In this document: piece after piece, positions 34,202 to 43,771 of the stretch
Position numbering within the stretch: the stretch's first letter is position 1
How the letters are laid out: every line of letters begins with the position of its first letter
Source: an uncultured Bacilli bacterium
Lineage (GTDB): Bacteria; Bacillota_I; Bacilli_A; RF39; UBA660
DNA length: 64,000 bases
Assembly: GCA_949505625.1 (NCBI GenBank)
Contig: CATBQD010000002.1
Coordinates: 93,650 to 157,649, forward strand
Direction of reading: 5' to 3'
Position numbers and translations under genes: made by a program
Notes under the pieces: generated by a model
What the model was told of the DNA's origin: nothing
What the model saw: only the letters and a program-made list of their open reading frames with translations
The model's database searches: none

Positions 34202-34865
34202 AAAGCAATATTATATTTATGAAATGCATTTGCCAACTCTTTCCATTTTATCCTTTTTATTACTTTTTTTAGCTGCAATTCCTTGTATTTTTTTAGAATT
34301 AGAGATTACTCGGACCACATTGGTGTGGACAATCCTATTGATGATTCCATGGCTATTATTTCATGAATTATTACATAGCTTTTCTTATATGATATGCGGA
34401 GCAAATTTTAAAAATATTACTTATGGGATTAGCTTAGAAAAAAGTGTTTTATATTGCCTATGTAAGCAAAATATCAGTAAGAAAAATATTTTAGTTTCTT
34501 TACTTACCCCATTTTTTCTGATTGGCATTGTAACTTATATTTTAGGCACTTTTCTCGGAAATGAAATACTGATTTTATTATCTATATTAAATATCAGTGG
34601 CAGTGTAGGAGATTTGGTAATGTTTTTCTTTATTGTTAAATTAAAAGAGATTGAATTTTCGGAATTTGATAATCCTTTAGCATTTGGAATTTTTACAAAA
34701 GAAAATTTAGAAAAAGAAAAGGCGTTTGGACTTCGTTTTATGGAAAAGAAAGAAGCGTTATCACGAATTGATTTTCAGAAAGTTCGTATTAGTAAGCTTA
34801 GTATTTTGATTTTAATTAGTTTACTTTTATTATGTGGTTTCTTACTATTTTTAAATTGCATATAA
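34185..34865 (+). CDS. DUF3267 membrane metallopeptidase-like protein
   Basis: Protein of up to 226 residues with about five membrane helices. LLFHELLHSFSYMICGA at 58-74 carries HELLH (H60, E61, H64), the motif seen in DUF3267, a family related to site-2-type membrane metalloproteases. The GTG at 34185 overlaps the previous gene by 17 bases and lacks a strong binding site; the ATG at 34224 is an alternative. Substrate unknown. Confidence 0.75.
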   Translation: MNKNHKKQYYIYEMHLPTLSILSFLLLFLAAIPCIFLELEITRTTLVWTILLMIPWLLFHELLHSFSYMICGANFKNITYGISLEKSVLYCLCKQNISKKNILVSLLTPFFLIGIVTYILGTFLGNEILILLSILNISGSVGDLVMFFFIVKLKEIEFSEFDNPLAFGIFTKENLEKEKAFGLRFMEKKEALSRIDFQKVRISKLSILILISLLLLCGFLLFLNCI

Positions 34866-34905
34866 TAATATGAAGTTTATCCAACACTATAGAGAATTTT
34901 GTTTA

Positions 34906-34934
34906 TTGACTTTCATTTGGCTTTTTCATACAAT
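34906..34934 (+). promoter_or_regulatory. Promoter of the DUF2974 gene
   Basis: TTGACT, a 17-base spacer and TACAAT. A TATTGACTT/AAGTCAATA inverted repeat (34904-34912 and 34949-34957) encloses it, and about 130 bases of untranslated leader follow. Confidence 0.65.
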
Positions 34935-35071
34935 AGTAACTGATTAAGAAGTCAATAAAAAAGCAGCATATATTCTATGTTTTTCATTTATTGAAGTACT
35001 TGAAGTTATTTTATATAGGTATGTTAAAAATGAATATTAGAAATTTAAGATTAAGATTGTAGGTGAAAAAG

Positions 35072-36115
35072 ATGGCAAATTTATTTGATTATGTAAAAAA
35101 ATATGGAAATCAAACTTTTATAGAGAAACCTTTTAATGAAATTGATAATTTGGTTTTTTCTTCTTTGTCTTATCTAGATTTTTCAAATACAGCAATTAAT
35201 ACAAACTCTTGTACTTTAGAAAATATTGGAAAAGAATATCTATCTAAAAATACTTATAAAGAGGTTAAAAAGTTAGGAATTGCCATGAAAGATGCCTATC
35301 AATTAATAGAAATATTGATTACAAAAAAGAGATATCAAGAAGTTTTATTATCTGATTATGTTTATAAAACGAATTTAGATATGCAATTTTGTGCACTTAC
35401 ATTTCATGTTTCTAAAAATCTGAAATATATTTGTTTTGAAGGAACAGATGAGCAAATTAGCGGTTGGAAAGAAGACTTGAAGTTGGCATCTACTTTCCCT
35501 GTACCAGCTCACGTAGAAGCAGTCCATTATGTAAATGAACATGTTTCATTATTTGGCCCAGATGTTATTATTGGAGGTCATTCTAAAGGTGGAAACCTTG
35601 CTTTAGTAGCTGGAATGTATATGAAGTTTTATAAGAGTAATAAGGTGAAAAAAATATATAGTAATGATGGCCCTGGTCTTCGAACGAAAGAGTTTTCTTC
35701 AAAGCAATATCAACGAATTAAGAAAAAGTACATTCATATTGTACCAAACTCTAGTGTTGTTGGGATGCTTTTAAGAAGTGATTGCTATAAAGTTGTAAAA
35801 TCTAGCAAACAAAATATTTTTGGGCATGCTATGTCTACTTGGCAAATAGAAGATGATAAATTGGTTCCTAGTGAATTATCATTAAAAAGTAAACAGCTTG
35901 AAAATAGTGCTCATGCTTTACTTGAATTATATAGTGATGAAGAAAAATCGGAAGTGACGGATTACTTATTTGGTGCTATGGAAGAAGCTGATATGAAAAA
36001 AACATTCGATTTATTCAATTTAAGAAAATTGTTAAAGTTTAAAAAGAATTTAAAAAAGGTAAACTCAAAAGCAAAATTAATTGCCCGAGATTTTATTTTT
36101 ATGATTGCAATATAG
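35072..36115 (+). CDS. DUF2974 (Mbeg1-like) alpha/beta hydrolase
   Basis: Protein of 347 residues. NLFDYVKKYGNQTFIEKPFNEIDNLVFSSLSYLDF is the DUF2974 opening. FEGTDEQISGWKEDL and GGHSKGGNLAL (nucleophile serine) show a lipase-like alpha/beta-hydrolase core, and SNDGPGL follows. Acts in the cytoplasm by absence of a signal. The ATG at 35072 follows AGGTGAAAAAG; a GTG nine bases earlier overlaps the binding site. Substrate unknown. Confidence 0.82.
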   Translation: MANLFDYVKKYGNQTFIEKPFNEIDNLVFSSLSYLDFSNTAINTNSCTLENIGKEYLSKNTYKEVKKLGIAMKDAYQLIEILITKKRYQEVLLSDYVYKTNLDMQFCALTFHVSKNLKYICFEGTDEQISGWKEDLKLASTFPVPAHVEAVHYVNEHVSLFGPDVIIGGHSKGGNLALVAGMYMKFYKSNKVKKIYSNDGPGLRTKEFSSKQYQRIKKKYIHIVPNSSVVGMLLRSDCYKVVKSSKQNIFGHAMSTWQIEDDKLVPSELSLKSKQLENSAHALLELYSDEEKSEVTDYLFGAMEEADMKKTFDLFNLRKLLKFKKNLKKVNSKAKLIARDFIFMIAI

Positions 36116-36140
36116 AGATGATTTTATTGTCTCTTTTTTT
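36114..36140 (+). terminator. Terminator after the DUF2974 gene
   Basis: AGAGA and TCTCT form the stem across an 11-base loop, followed by a run of T. Confidence 0.7.
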
Positions 36141-36175
36141 TGACTATGTTATAATTGATATACGAGGATGATAAA

Positions 36176-36871
36176 ATGGATTTAGTTGTAATTTATGATT
36201 TTGATGGAACATTGACACCATATTCTTTACCACAGTATAAGATATTAAAAAAATGTGGTTATGATGATAACAAAATTATGTCGTTGATTCAGTCCATTAT
36301 GGAGCATAAAAACATGGGATTATATGAAGCTTTTTGTGATGCAATTTATACAATAATGGTGGAAAATAATATCGAAAGAACTGTAGAAGCAGTTTGTGAA
36401 GGTGCAGAGCAGATTGAATTTAATTTGGGTGTTATTTCATATTTTAAAAAATTTAAGAGTGTAAATCATTTTGTTGTTACTTCTGGGTACGAAGAATATG
36501 TCAGAAGAACTGCAATAGCGCCTTATTTAAAAGAAATTTATGGAACAAAAATTTCTTTATTTGAGGAAGATTTTCAACTAGATTATTTGATGACAGATGA
36601 AAAAAAGGTAGAAGCAATAGAAAAGATTTCTAAGGATTTTGGATATGATTTTAAAAATATGATTTATATTGGAGATGGATTGACAGATAAATATGCATTT
36701 GAATACATTCATAATCATGGTGGAACTGCTATTTATATAGGAGAAAGAAATGATGAAGCTGGAAAACTTATAGAATTAGGCATTATTGATGAGTGTTTTG
36801 ATAGAAACTTTGAAGCAGGAAGTGGATTAGCTCAATATATGGAAAGTAGGCTAGAAGAAAATGAAAAATAA
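36176..36871 (+). CDS. HAD-superfamily phosphatase (SerB-like)
   Basis: Protein of 231 residues with motif I IYDFDGTLTP, motif II VVTSGYEEY, a Lys in DEKKVEAIEK and motif III MIYIGDGLTDKYAF. This is the HAD phosphohydrolase set with a helical cap typical of phosphoserine-phosphatase-like enzymes. GAGGATGAT precedes the ATG. It overlaps the next gene by 11 bases. Confidence 0.85.
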   Translation: MDLVVIYDFDGTLTPYSLPQYKILKKCGYDDNKIMSLIQSIMEHKNMGLYEAFCDAIYTIMVENNIERTVEAVCEGAEQIEFNLGVISYFKKFKSVNHFVVTSGYEEYVRRTAIAPYLKEIYGTKISLFEEDFQLDYLMTDEKKVEAIEKISKDFGYDFKNMIYIGDGLTDKYAFEYIHNHGGTAIYIGERNDEAGKLIELGIIDECFDRNFEAGSGLAQYMESRLEENEK

Positions 36872-37274
36872 AGTGTTGATAATATTTGCTGTTGTATTAG
36901 GTACAATTTCAATCATTCTTTTTGGAATTAAACAAAATAATACAATGTTTGCCAAAAAAGAGATTGGAGAATCTACTATGTATTCCAAAACAGATATTGA
37001 AGCTGCTATGAAAATAGTTTTGAAGGAATTTAAGACTTATCCAGCAACCTTAAAGAAATTATGGTATGAAGAAAATATCAAAGAAAATGAAGAATGGGCA
37101 AAAACTTATAATGCAGAAGAAGCAATTGTTTTGCGCTCTAATTTTAAAACTTATTCTGGATCGAAAGCAATGGAAGAAGGGCTTAATTCAAATTCAGAAT
37201 ATTCTAAATGGCAATGGATATTAGTAAGAACAAATAAAGGGAATTGGGAATTAAAAAATCAAGGACAAGGATAA
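36861..37274 (+). CDS. Membrane-anchored DUF4829-like protein
   Basis: Protein of 137 residues with an N-terminal signal anchor (KVLIIFAVVLGTISIILFGI). The soluble part contains EEAIVLRSNFKTYSGSK, GLNSNSEYSKWQWILVRTNKGNWELKNQGQG, a pattern shared by DUF4829-type secreted proteins of Bacillota. Extracytoplasmic; function unknown. Confidence 0.7.
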   Translation: MKNKVLIIFAVVLGTISIILFGIKQNNTMFAKKEIGESTMYSKTDIEAAMKIVLKEFKTYPATLKKLWYEENIKENEEWAKTYNAEEAIVLRSNFKTYSGSKAMEEGLNSNSEYSKWQWILVRTNKGNWELKNQGQG

Positions 37275-37293
37275 AAATAAAGGAGAGATTAAT

Positions 37294-38031
37294 ATGTTAG
37301 AAGGTCGTGTTGCAATTATTACAGGAGGAACTAGGGGAATTGGACTAGAAATTGTAAGAACATTTAAAGAAAATAAAGCAGAAGTGATTTTGTTTGGTTC
37401 TAAAAAAGAAACTGTAGAAGAAGCAGTTTTAAAACTAAAAGAAGAAGGAATGGAAGTAAAAGGATATTATCCAAACTTAAATAGTACAGAAGAAATTAAT
37501 CAGGTTATAGAAGAGATTATGAAGGATTATGGTCATATTGATATTTTAGTTAATAATGCTGGTATTTCAGCAAATAAGAAAATAGAAGATACTACTTCAG
37601 AAGATTTTGTGAAAATTATGGATTTAAATGTGAATGCAATATTTAATATGACAAAAGCAGTTGTTCCATATATGAAAGAAAGGAAAGATGGAGTTATTTT
37701 GAATACAAGTTCTATGGTTAGCATTTATGGTCAACCATCAGGAGTAGGTTATCCAACTAGTAAATTTGCTGTTAATGGTCTTACGAAGTCTCTTGCTCGT
37801 GAACTTGCGCCTTTTCATATTAGAGTGAATGCTGTAGCACCTGGAATTACTAATACTGATATGGTGGCATCACTTCCAAAGGAAATGATAGAACCATTAA
37901 TTAAAACAATTCCACTTGGAAGAATTGGAGAACCTAGAGATATTGCCAATGCTTTTCTATTTTTGGCAAGCGATCTAGCTTCTTATATAACAGGGATTGT
38001 TTTATCTGTTGATGGAGCAGCTAGAAGTTAA
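37294..38031 (+). CDS. SDR-family oxidoreductase (FabG-like)
   Basis: Protein of 245 residues: the dinucleotide loop GGTRGIG at 11-17, NNAGIS at 86-91, catalytic S139, Y152 and K156 (YPTSK), and GITNTDMVASLP plus SYITGIVLSVDGA at the C-terminus. It matches 3-oxoacyl-ACP reductase and related NAD(P)H-dependent reductases. There are no other fatty-acid genes nearby, so a specific substrate is not assigned. Confidence 0.88.
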   Translation: MLEGRVAIITGGTRGIGLEIVRTFKENKAEVILFGSKKETVEEAVLKLKEEGMEVKGYYPNLNSTEEINQVIEEIMKDYGHIDILVNNAGISANKKIEDTTSEDFVKIMDLNVNAIFNMTKAVVPYMKERKDGVILNTSSMVSIYGQPSGVGYPTSKFAVNGLTKSLARELAPFHIRVNAVAPGITNTDMVASLPKEMIEPLIKTIPLGRIGEPRDIANAFLFLASDLASYITGIVLSVDGAARS

Positions 38032-38052
38032 GCAAAGTAATTTGCTTTTTTT
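38031..38052 (+). terminator. Terminator after the SDR gene
   Basis: AGCAAA-GTAA-TTTGCT with a T-run, starting at the stop codon. Confidence 0.85.
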
Positions 38053-38113
38053 GATAAAAAAATGCTTTTCATTCTTAAATTGATTATATATAATAGAAAT
38101 TGGAGGATAGGTT

Positions 38114-39229
38114 ATGGAGCTGGCAAGAGAACTGTTAAATTATAGAAAAAATGGAAAAGCAATTATTGTAAATTCAGTATTGGAAAATATAGATGTATTG
38201 ACAGAAGAAGAACTGAAAGATGTTTTAGTCCGATTCAAGGATTTACTTCATCCAGTTATGACAAGTGTCTATATTCCGAGTGCCTCGATGATGCGAATAA
38301 TACAAGAATATGCACCAAATATGAAAGTGCAATTTAAAACTGGGAAAAGTGGAGGAACTCCAATTCTTCCAATTACATGTGACGAATTTTTTGTGGGAGA
38401 AATGTATTTTAATTCTATTTTAGAAGGATTAAACCCAGAATGGAGTGATTTCCAAAAATATAAATATTTATATAATTCTTTAGGAATGATGCTATCTTAT
38501 GATTTTGATTTACAATTAGATACAGAGTTTAGTCAGGTTCATGATAGTTATGCAAGAAATATTTTTACATCAATTACAAGAAATTGGGGAGTTTGTACTT
38601 CATTTGCAGCTAGTTATGATTATCTTTGTTATAGAGCAGGTTTAGAAAGTGAAATTGTAATGGAAGAAGAACATGATTATATTGTTATTAGTCCAGATGG
38701 ATTAGGGGACTATTTGGTTGACCCAACATGGGATGCAGCATTTGTGAAATTTGGGATTAGAACTAAGAACTTTGCAATTTCTAAAGAACAGTTTATAAAA
38801 AATGGTCATCATTTGGAAGAAACAGAAGCGGCCGATTATCAAATAGAAGAATTATCAGAAGAAGAAATAGAAGCTTTGGATAAAAGTATTGGATATTTAG
38901 AGAAGTTTGGTGGTATTTATAAAGACAATTATGTCAAAGAATTGATGAACAATCTAGAAGGAGAATCTTTGTTTGAAAAAATATCTTCATTTTTAGAAAA
39001 AATAGAAACTATGCTAGCTGTAGGAAGAGCAACTCTTAGTGACTATGAAAAACTATTAAATTATGCTTTGTCACAAAATCCAATATTAAAAAAACAAGTG
39101 CAGGTCTATGATACTACTTTAAGAAATCAGGATAGAGTCTTGGTTGTGAAAGTAACTGAAAATGAAAAAGTAAAAGAATATATATTGAAAAAAGGATTTG
39201 ATCTTAATCAATCAAAATATCAAATTTGA
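38114..39229 (+). CDS. Transglutaminase-like domain protein
   Basis: Protein of 371 residues. NWGVCTSFAASYDYLC (C161), EEEHDYIVI (H187) and YLVDPTWD (D203) form a transglutaminase-like Cys-His-Asp triad. A helical C-terminal region of about 150 residues follows. No signal peptide. GGAGGATAGG precedes the ATG. Function unknown; the 6240 gene has a similar fold in a different context. Confidence 0.75.
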   Translation: MELARELLNYRKNGKAIIVNSVLENIDVLTEEELKDVLVRFKDLLHPVMTSVYIPSASMMRIIQEYAPNMKVQFKTGKSGGTPILPITCDEFFVGEMYFNSILEGLNPEWSDFQKYKYLYNSLGMMLSYDFDLQLDTEFSQVHDSYARNIFTSITRNWGVCTSFAASYDYLCYRAGLESEIVMEEEHDYIVISPDGLGDYLVDPTWDAAFVKFGIRTKNFAISKEQFIKNGHHLEETEAADYQIEELSEEEIEALDKSIGYLEKFGGIYKDNYVKELMNNLEGESLFEKISSFLEKIETMLAVGRATLSDYEKLLNYALSQNPILKKQVQVYDTTLRNQDRVLVVKVTENEKVKEYILKKGFDLNQSKYQI

Positions 39230-39266
39230 GTTTGTATGTTATAATAGGTATAGAAGGGAGGATATT

Positions 39267-39677
39267 ATGAGTGCTATAATTTTCAGTGCGCTATTTGTAA
39301 TTGTACCAATTTTAAGTTTAGGAATTTTTGTTTTGGTATTTGCTTTGATATTTAGTCCTAAATTAAGAGGCAAATTTATGAGCAAACAAATAAAGGCCGC
39401 AAATTATATGTTGAAAGATGTTCAGGACGATTTAACAGAAATGGGAGCAATTTCTGGAAGAATTAATGCAAATACTAGAAAAAGAATTCTAGACCAGAAT
39501 GAAGATGTGTTAAAAGATGTAGAAATTAGAGAAGCAAACATTGAAAAAGAAGGAATAGAGATTAAAACAAGAGCAATAAAAGATGGCTTTAAGGGAGATA
39601 CCATGTACTGCAAACATTGTGGGGCTTTAATTGATGAAGATTCTAAATTTTGTAAGAAGTGTGGGAAAGAGCAATAA
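39267..39677 (+). CDS. Membrane protein with C-terminal zinc ribbon
   Basis: Protein of 136 residues with one N-terminal membrane helix (FSALFVIVPILSLGIFVLVFALIF), a basic/acidic helical middle, and MYCKHCGALIDEDSKFCKKCGKE, a two-CxxC zinc ribbon. The start at 39267 follows GGGAGGAT. Function unknown. Confidence 0.78.
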   Translation: MSAIIFSALFVIVPILSLGIFVLVFALIFSPKLRGKFMSKQIKAANYMLKDVQDDLTEMGAISGRINANTRKRILDQNEDVLKDVEIREANIEKEGIEIKTRAIKDGFKGDTMYCKHCGALIDEDSKFCKKCGKEQ

Positions 39678-39769
39678 TTTGATAAACTTTATAAGAGTTT
39701 TATTATATTAGAGAAACTTGAAATTTAAAATAATGAATTGAATTATTATCTTTTATAACTAAAAAATTG

Positions 39770-39796
39770 CAAATCATATTTTTGATTTGTTTTTTG
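39770..39796 (+). terminator. Terminator after the zinc-ribbon membrane protein
   Basis: CAAATCA pairs with TGATTTG, followed by seven T. Confidence 0.75.
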
Positions 39797-39851
39797 TTAT
39801 GTTATAATAGAGACAAAGATAACATTGTAAATGATTGGTGGTGGAAAGTTA

Positions 39852-40685
39852 ATGAATGAGATCGCGATTATTTCTGATATTCATGGAAATTTAGAAGCAT
39901 TGAAAACTGTTTTAGACGATATAGAAAAGCGGAATATACAACAAATCTATTGTTTAGGGGATATTATTGGAAAAGGAATGCATTCAGAAGAATGCCTTAA
40001 TTTAGTGAAGCAAAATGCACAAGTGATTGTAAAGGGAAATTGGGAGGAGTTTATATCAAAAGGAAAAGAATCGTTTCCTAAAAAAAAAGATATAGAAAGA
40101 TATGAATTTTTGGAACAACAATTATCGAAAGATAATATTAACTATTTAAAAACATTACCGTTTTTTTACGAATTTTATATAAGTGGCAGATTAGTTAGAA
40201 TTTATCATGCTACTCCATCTAATACAATAGATTCAATTTTAAATATAGACACATTAGAAAATTATTATCAGCAATTTTTGTCAAGTGAAAATATCAAGAG
40301 TAAAGAAATCGCAGATATTGTAATATATGGTCATACACATATGCAATATATGCAAAAGCTATATAATAGGACTTTAATAAATGCTGGATCAGTAGGAAAT
40401 TCATTTGACATTTTTAGAAATGCAGAAAAGGATGGAAAAATAGAAAATACAATAACTGTTAGCTATGTGATTATAAAAGGGATTTATAATTCTATGAATC
40501 TAGATGATTTTATATCTATTGAATTTGTAAATCTTCCATATAACATAGAAAAAGAACTTGTTCAAAATGAATTAAATATTGAAAAGGAAGAATATGCCAA
40601 AGAATTACAAACTGGGGTTTACAGAAATGTAGAAAAATATGATAAAAAACTTCAAAATGTAGGAATTGATATTAGTCAAATATAA
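39852..40685 (+). CDS. Calcineurin-like metallophosphoesterase
   Basis: Protein of 277 residues with the motifs ISDIHGN, CLGDIIGKG, VKGNWEEF (GN), YHATPS and IYGHTHMQ, i.e. the metal ligands of YfcE/PrpE-like phosphoesterases. NAGSVGNSF follows. GGTGGTGG lies before the ATG at 39852, and TATAAT at 39803-39808. Substrate unknown. Unlike the 3689 gene it has no extra nucleotidyltransferase domain. Confidence 0.85.
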   Translation: MNEIAIISDIHGNLEALKTVLDDIEKRNIQQIYCLGDIIGKGMHSEECLNLVKQNAQVIVKGNWEEFISKGKESFPKKKDIERYEFLEQQLSKDNINYLKTLPFFYEFYISGRLVRIYHATPSNTIDSILNIDTLENYYQQFLSSENIKSKEIADIVIYGHTHMQYMQKLYNRTLINAGSVGNSFDIFRNAEKDGKIENTITVSYVIIKGIYNSMNLDDFISIEFVNLPYNIEKELVQNELNIEKEEYAKELQTGVYRNVEKYDKKLQNVGIDISQI

Positions 40686-40727
40686 CTTGTTTTTGATGTG
40701 ATATAATGAAAGAAAGGAATAAGTAAT

Positions 40728-41417
40728 ATGGATCAAGAAAAAATAGGAAAATTTATAAAAGAAATCCGCTTGAAAGAGAAATTAAGTCAGCAAAAATTTG
40801 CAGATAAATATGGTGTTACTTATCAAGCTGTAAGCAAATGGGAAAATGGAAAAAACATTCCTGATATTGCTATTTTAAAACAAATGTGTGAAGAATATCA
40901 TATGAATTTAGATAACTTTTTAGAAACCAAAATTCCTTCAAAAAGAAAAAATATTTTTTGGATTCTTATTCCAATTATTGCTCTTTTCATTTTCTTATTT
41001 TTATTCATTTTATTTAGTCCTAAAAAAAATCATTTTGAATTTAAAACATTATCTTCAAATTGTAATAATTTTAAATTATATGGGAGTATGGCCTATAATG
41101 ACATTAAATCTTCTATTTATATTTCTAATATTACTTATTGTGGAGAGAAAGAACATAGAGAATATGAAACAATTGAGTGCTCTTTATATGAAACGGATGG
41201 AAAAATAAAAGTAGAAATTAGCAAGTGTGAATCTAAAAATAATGTTTCCTTAGAAGAGTTTTTAAAAGACTTGAATTTTAAAGTGGATCATTATGAAAAA
41301 AGTTGTAAGATATATAAAGAAAATAGTTTATATTTAGAAATCGAAGCCAAAGAAAAAAATGAAAAAATAACTTCTTATAAAATTCCACTTCAGCTTCAAG
41401 ATAATTGTGCTTCATAG
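40728..41417 (+). CDS. Membrane-anchored XRE-family regulator
   Basis: Protein of 229 residues. Residues 1-65 form an XRE helix-turn-helix (RLKEKLSQQKFADKYGVTYQAVSKWENGKNIPDI). A membrane helix (IFWILIPIIALFIFLFLFILF) follows, then about 130 extracytoplasmic residues with four Cys (CNNF, YCGEK, ECS, KCESK). It may sense an external signal and regulate directly. It sits just before a secreted thioredoxin-like gene, a possible target. Confidence 0.82.
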   Translation: MDQEKIGKFIKEIRLKEKLSQQKFADKYGVTYQAVSKWENGKNIPDIAILKQMCEEYHMNLDNFLETKIPSKRKNIFWILIPIIALFIFLFLFILFSPKKNHFEFKTLSSNCNNFKLYGSMAYNDIKSSIYISNITYCGEKEHREYETIECSLYETDGKIKVEISKCESKNNVSLEEFLKDLNFKVDHYEKSCKIYKENSLYLEIEAKEKNEKITSYKIPLQLQDNCAS

Positions 41418-41419
41418 TT

Positions 41420-41440
41420 CTCAACCTAAAGTTGAGAATC
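41420..41440 (+). repeat. Short inverted repeat between XRE gene and thioredoxin-like gene
   Basis: TTCTCAAC and GTTGAGAA flank five bases. There is no T-run, so it may be an operator, or a terminator lacking its tail, rather than a strong terminator. Confidence 0.5.
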
Positions 41441-41508
41441 ACTCAACTACAATTTGCTTGAATTTTCACAAATTTCATTTATAATAAAAAATAGAAGGAG
41501 GAATTTTT

Positions 41509-42132
41509 ATGAATAAAAAAATAATATTACCACTTATTTTAATGGTAATGCTTGCTGGATTAGGTAGTATTCTAATATGGAATAAACATAATGAGGAAAC
41601 AAAGGAGCCAGAAGTGAGCAATCAGGATTCTAAAAAGTTTGCATCAGAATATACAAATGTAACAGAAGATAATGTATTTGTTTATAGAAATGTAGATGAA
41701 ATTATCAAAATTATGGAGCATGGAACAGGTGTTGTTTATTTAGGCTATCCAGAATGTCCTTGGTGTCAAGCTTATGTTCCCTATTTAAATGAAGTGGCTA
41801 AAGAAATTGGAATTGAAAAAATTTATTATTGTAATACTAAAAAAGTAAAAGACGAAAATATGGATAAGTATAAAGAATTGATATCTTTATTAGATGGTCA
41901 TCTTCAATATAATGATGAGGGAGAACAATGGATTTATGTACCAAATGTATCTTTTCATATTGAAGGTAAAATCATAGGAAATGATTATGAAACTTCTAAG
42001 GATACACATAATCTGAAAGATCCAAAGGAATATTGGACAGAAGAAGAAGTAAAAGATTTAAAAGAAACTTTAACTGATTATATGAAACAAGTTGATACTG
42101 CATTAAGCATGTGTACAGATTGCAATAAGTAA
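41509..42132 (+). CDS. Secreted/membrane-anchored thioredoxin-fold protein
   Basis: Protein of 207 residues with an N-terminal anchor (IILPLILMVMLAGLGSILIW) and a thioredoxin-like domain with CPWC (C83, C86) in VYLGYPECPWCQAYVPYL, plus a late CTDC near the C-terminus. It should exchange thiols outside the membrane. TTGAAT and TATAAT promoter elements lie upstream (near 41458-41485), and AGGAGG precedes the ATG. Confidence 0.8.
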   Translation: MNKKIILPLILMVMLAGLGSILIWNKHNEETKEPEVSNQDSKKFASEYTNVTEDNVFVYRNVDEIIKIMEHGTGVVYLGYPECPWCQAYVPYLNEVAKEIGIEKIYYCNTKKVKDENMDKYKELISLLDGHLQYNDEGEQWIYVPNVSFHIEGKIIGNDYETSKDTHNLKDPKEYWTEEEVKDLKETLTDYMKQVDTALSMCTDCNK

Positions 42133-42134
42133 GA

Positions 42135-42170
42135 AGCCTTTGTGGAAGACTTCCCTTTCTTAAAAAGGCT
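42135..42170 (+). repeat. Nested hairpin in the 3' untranslated region
   Basis: AGCCTTT and AAAGGCT enclose a GGAAG-A-CTTCC hairpin. No T-run follows directly; the true terminator is the next hairpin at 42174. Confidence 0.5.
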
Positions 42171-42173
42171 CAT

Positions 42174-42200
42174 AAACAGACTAGAAATAGTCTGTTTTTT
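42174..42200 (+). terminator. Terminator after the thioredoxin-like gene
   Basis: AAACAGACTA pairs with TAGTCTGTTT across GAAA, followed by T. Confidence 0.85.
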
Positions 42201-42237
42201 CCTGTATAATGAAATAAAAGAAAAAGGAGTTTAGAAT

Positions 42238-42876
42238 ATGAAAGAAAAATATAATAAATATATCAATGAAAATCATACATTTGATAGAATGACAATGATT
42301 GGAATATTTTGTCTCATTACTGTGATTGCAGGTGTTTTTGGCTTTCTATATGAATTTATTTTTTATTACTTTAACGGTGGAATGAAAGAGTTTTTTTGGA
42401 GAGGGGGAAACTTTTTACCTTGGATTAATATCTATGCAATAGGAGCATTGGCAGTATATATCTTTGCATATAAATATCGATCAAAACCATTAAAGGTATT
42501 TTTAATTAGTGTGATTTCATCAGGAATTATAGAATTAATTGGTGGACTTGGTTTATATGTTTTAGGGGATGGATTCCGTTGCTGGGATTATAATACCGAA
42601 ATCCTAAATTTTGGAAATATAGGTGGTTTTGTTTGTCTTAGAAGTGTTCTTTTCTTTGGACTTTCTAGTTTAATGCTTATTTATTTGATTGTACCTCTTT
42701 GTTTCTTTTTTGCGCATAAGCTTCCTAAAAAGTTATTTTTAATAATTACAATTTCTTTATGTGCTGTTATTTTATTTGATGAAATTTATAATTTGCTAAT
42801 TGCTAGAATACTAGATTTACCTAGAGCATCAGATATTTATAAACAGCTTGGTTTTCACTATGTTAGTTTTAAATAG
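42238..42876 (+). CDS. PF06541 membrane protein (second copy)
   Basis: Protein of 212 residues with about six membrane helices. FGFLYEFIFYYFNGG, ISSGIIELIGGLGLYVLGDGFRCWDYN and FGNIGGFVCLRSVLFFGLSS fit PF06541. It is followed after 15 bases by a DUF4299 gene. Function unknown; it is a distant paralogue of the 19635 gene. Confidence 0.72.
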   Translation: MKEKYNKYINENHTFDRMTMIGIFCLITVIAGVFGFLYEFIFYYFNGGMKEFFWRGGNFLPWINIYAIGALAVYIFAYKYRSKPLKVFLISVISSGIIELIGGLGLYVLGDGFRCWDYNTEILNFGNIGGFVCLRSVLFFGLSSLMLIYLIVPLCFFFAHKLPKKLFLIITISLCAVILFDEIYNLLIARILDLPRASDIYKQLGFHYVSFK

Positions 42877-42891
42877 AAAGGGTTGGACGAT

Positions 42892-43731
42892 ATGGCAGTA
42901 AATGTCGTAATTAAAGAAAAAGGGTTATTTTCTAAAAAGCATGATATCAAAGAATTTATTTTTGAAGATATGGGTTATGGAATTGCAGATGAGGCTTTTA
43001 GACTAATAGAAGGACAAACTGGTAATATTACAATTGTTTATCATAAAGAAAAAGTAGAAAGAGGAATCGAATTATCATTAGAAAATGGAAAAGTCCATCT
43101 ACGCATGTCATTACCAACAGGGGAAAATGAAATTATTTTCTTTTATGATTATGTTAAAAAAATCTGCGAGTTATTAAATACAACGACATTTGAAAGAGAA
43201 GAAGAAAAATCAACATTCGAAGATATACCAAAATATATAGAACTTGATAAAAATGCTAGTGTTCAGGCATTAAAAGATATGGAAGAAAAATTAAGAGATG
43301 GTACATATTCTTCTATGTTTTTATACACGGTTTATAATCCTATTACGATTGGAACAAAAGAGCTTTCTACATTTAAACAAGATATTAAAGAACTCGGAGT
43401 ATTTTTAGAAGAGAAGCAAAGCATTGATGCTTATTATAGTAGTCCTAGAGTATATCAAAGACCAAATGATACTTATTTTGGTATTTATACCATAACAGAA
43501 GAAGTTTTATCAATTTTCCCATTAGAAACTAATTTGAATGTAAATGGAACAAAAGTAGAGGATGTATATATGGCTTTTATTTTTGAGGAAGAAATGAAAG
43601 GAGTTATAAAATATTCAGATTTCCTTTCTAATACTGATGTCAATAATTTCTATGACTCCAATCATTTTTTAATCTCTTTAAAGAAAAAAGAAATGAGATC
43701 TCTTTTAGAAAAATATAAAGTAGAAATATAA
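42892..43731 (+). CDS. DUF4299 family protein
   Basis: Protein of 279 residues, soluble and acidic, with VVIKEKGLFSKKHDIKEFIFEDMGYGIADE at the start and FYDYVKKICELLN in the middle. The pattern matches DUF4299, a family of unknown function found mainly in Bacillota. The start at 42892 was preferred over the TTG nine bases earlier. Confidence 0.75.
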   Translation: MAVNVVIKEKGLFSKKHDIKEFIFEDMGYGIADEAFRLIEGQTGNITIVYHKEKVERGIELSLENGKVHLRMSLPTGENEIIFFYDYVKKICELLNTTTFEREEEKSTFEDIPKYIELDKNASVQALKDMEEKLRDGTYSSMFLYTVYNPITIGTKELSTFKQDIKELGVFLEEKQSIDAYYSSPRVYQRPNDTYFGIYTITEEVLSIFPLETNLNVNGTKVEDVYMAFIFEEEMKGVIKYSDFLSNTDVNNFYDSNHFLISLKKKEMRSLLEKYKVEI

Positions 43732-43771
43732 TTTAATTTTAATAGTTACTTGATAGAACGGAAGGATAAAA

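Noticed and set aside
41420-41440. Terminator after the XRE gene
   Set aside because: The hairpin is good but no T-run follows; listed as an inverted repeat instead.
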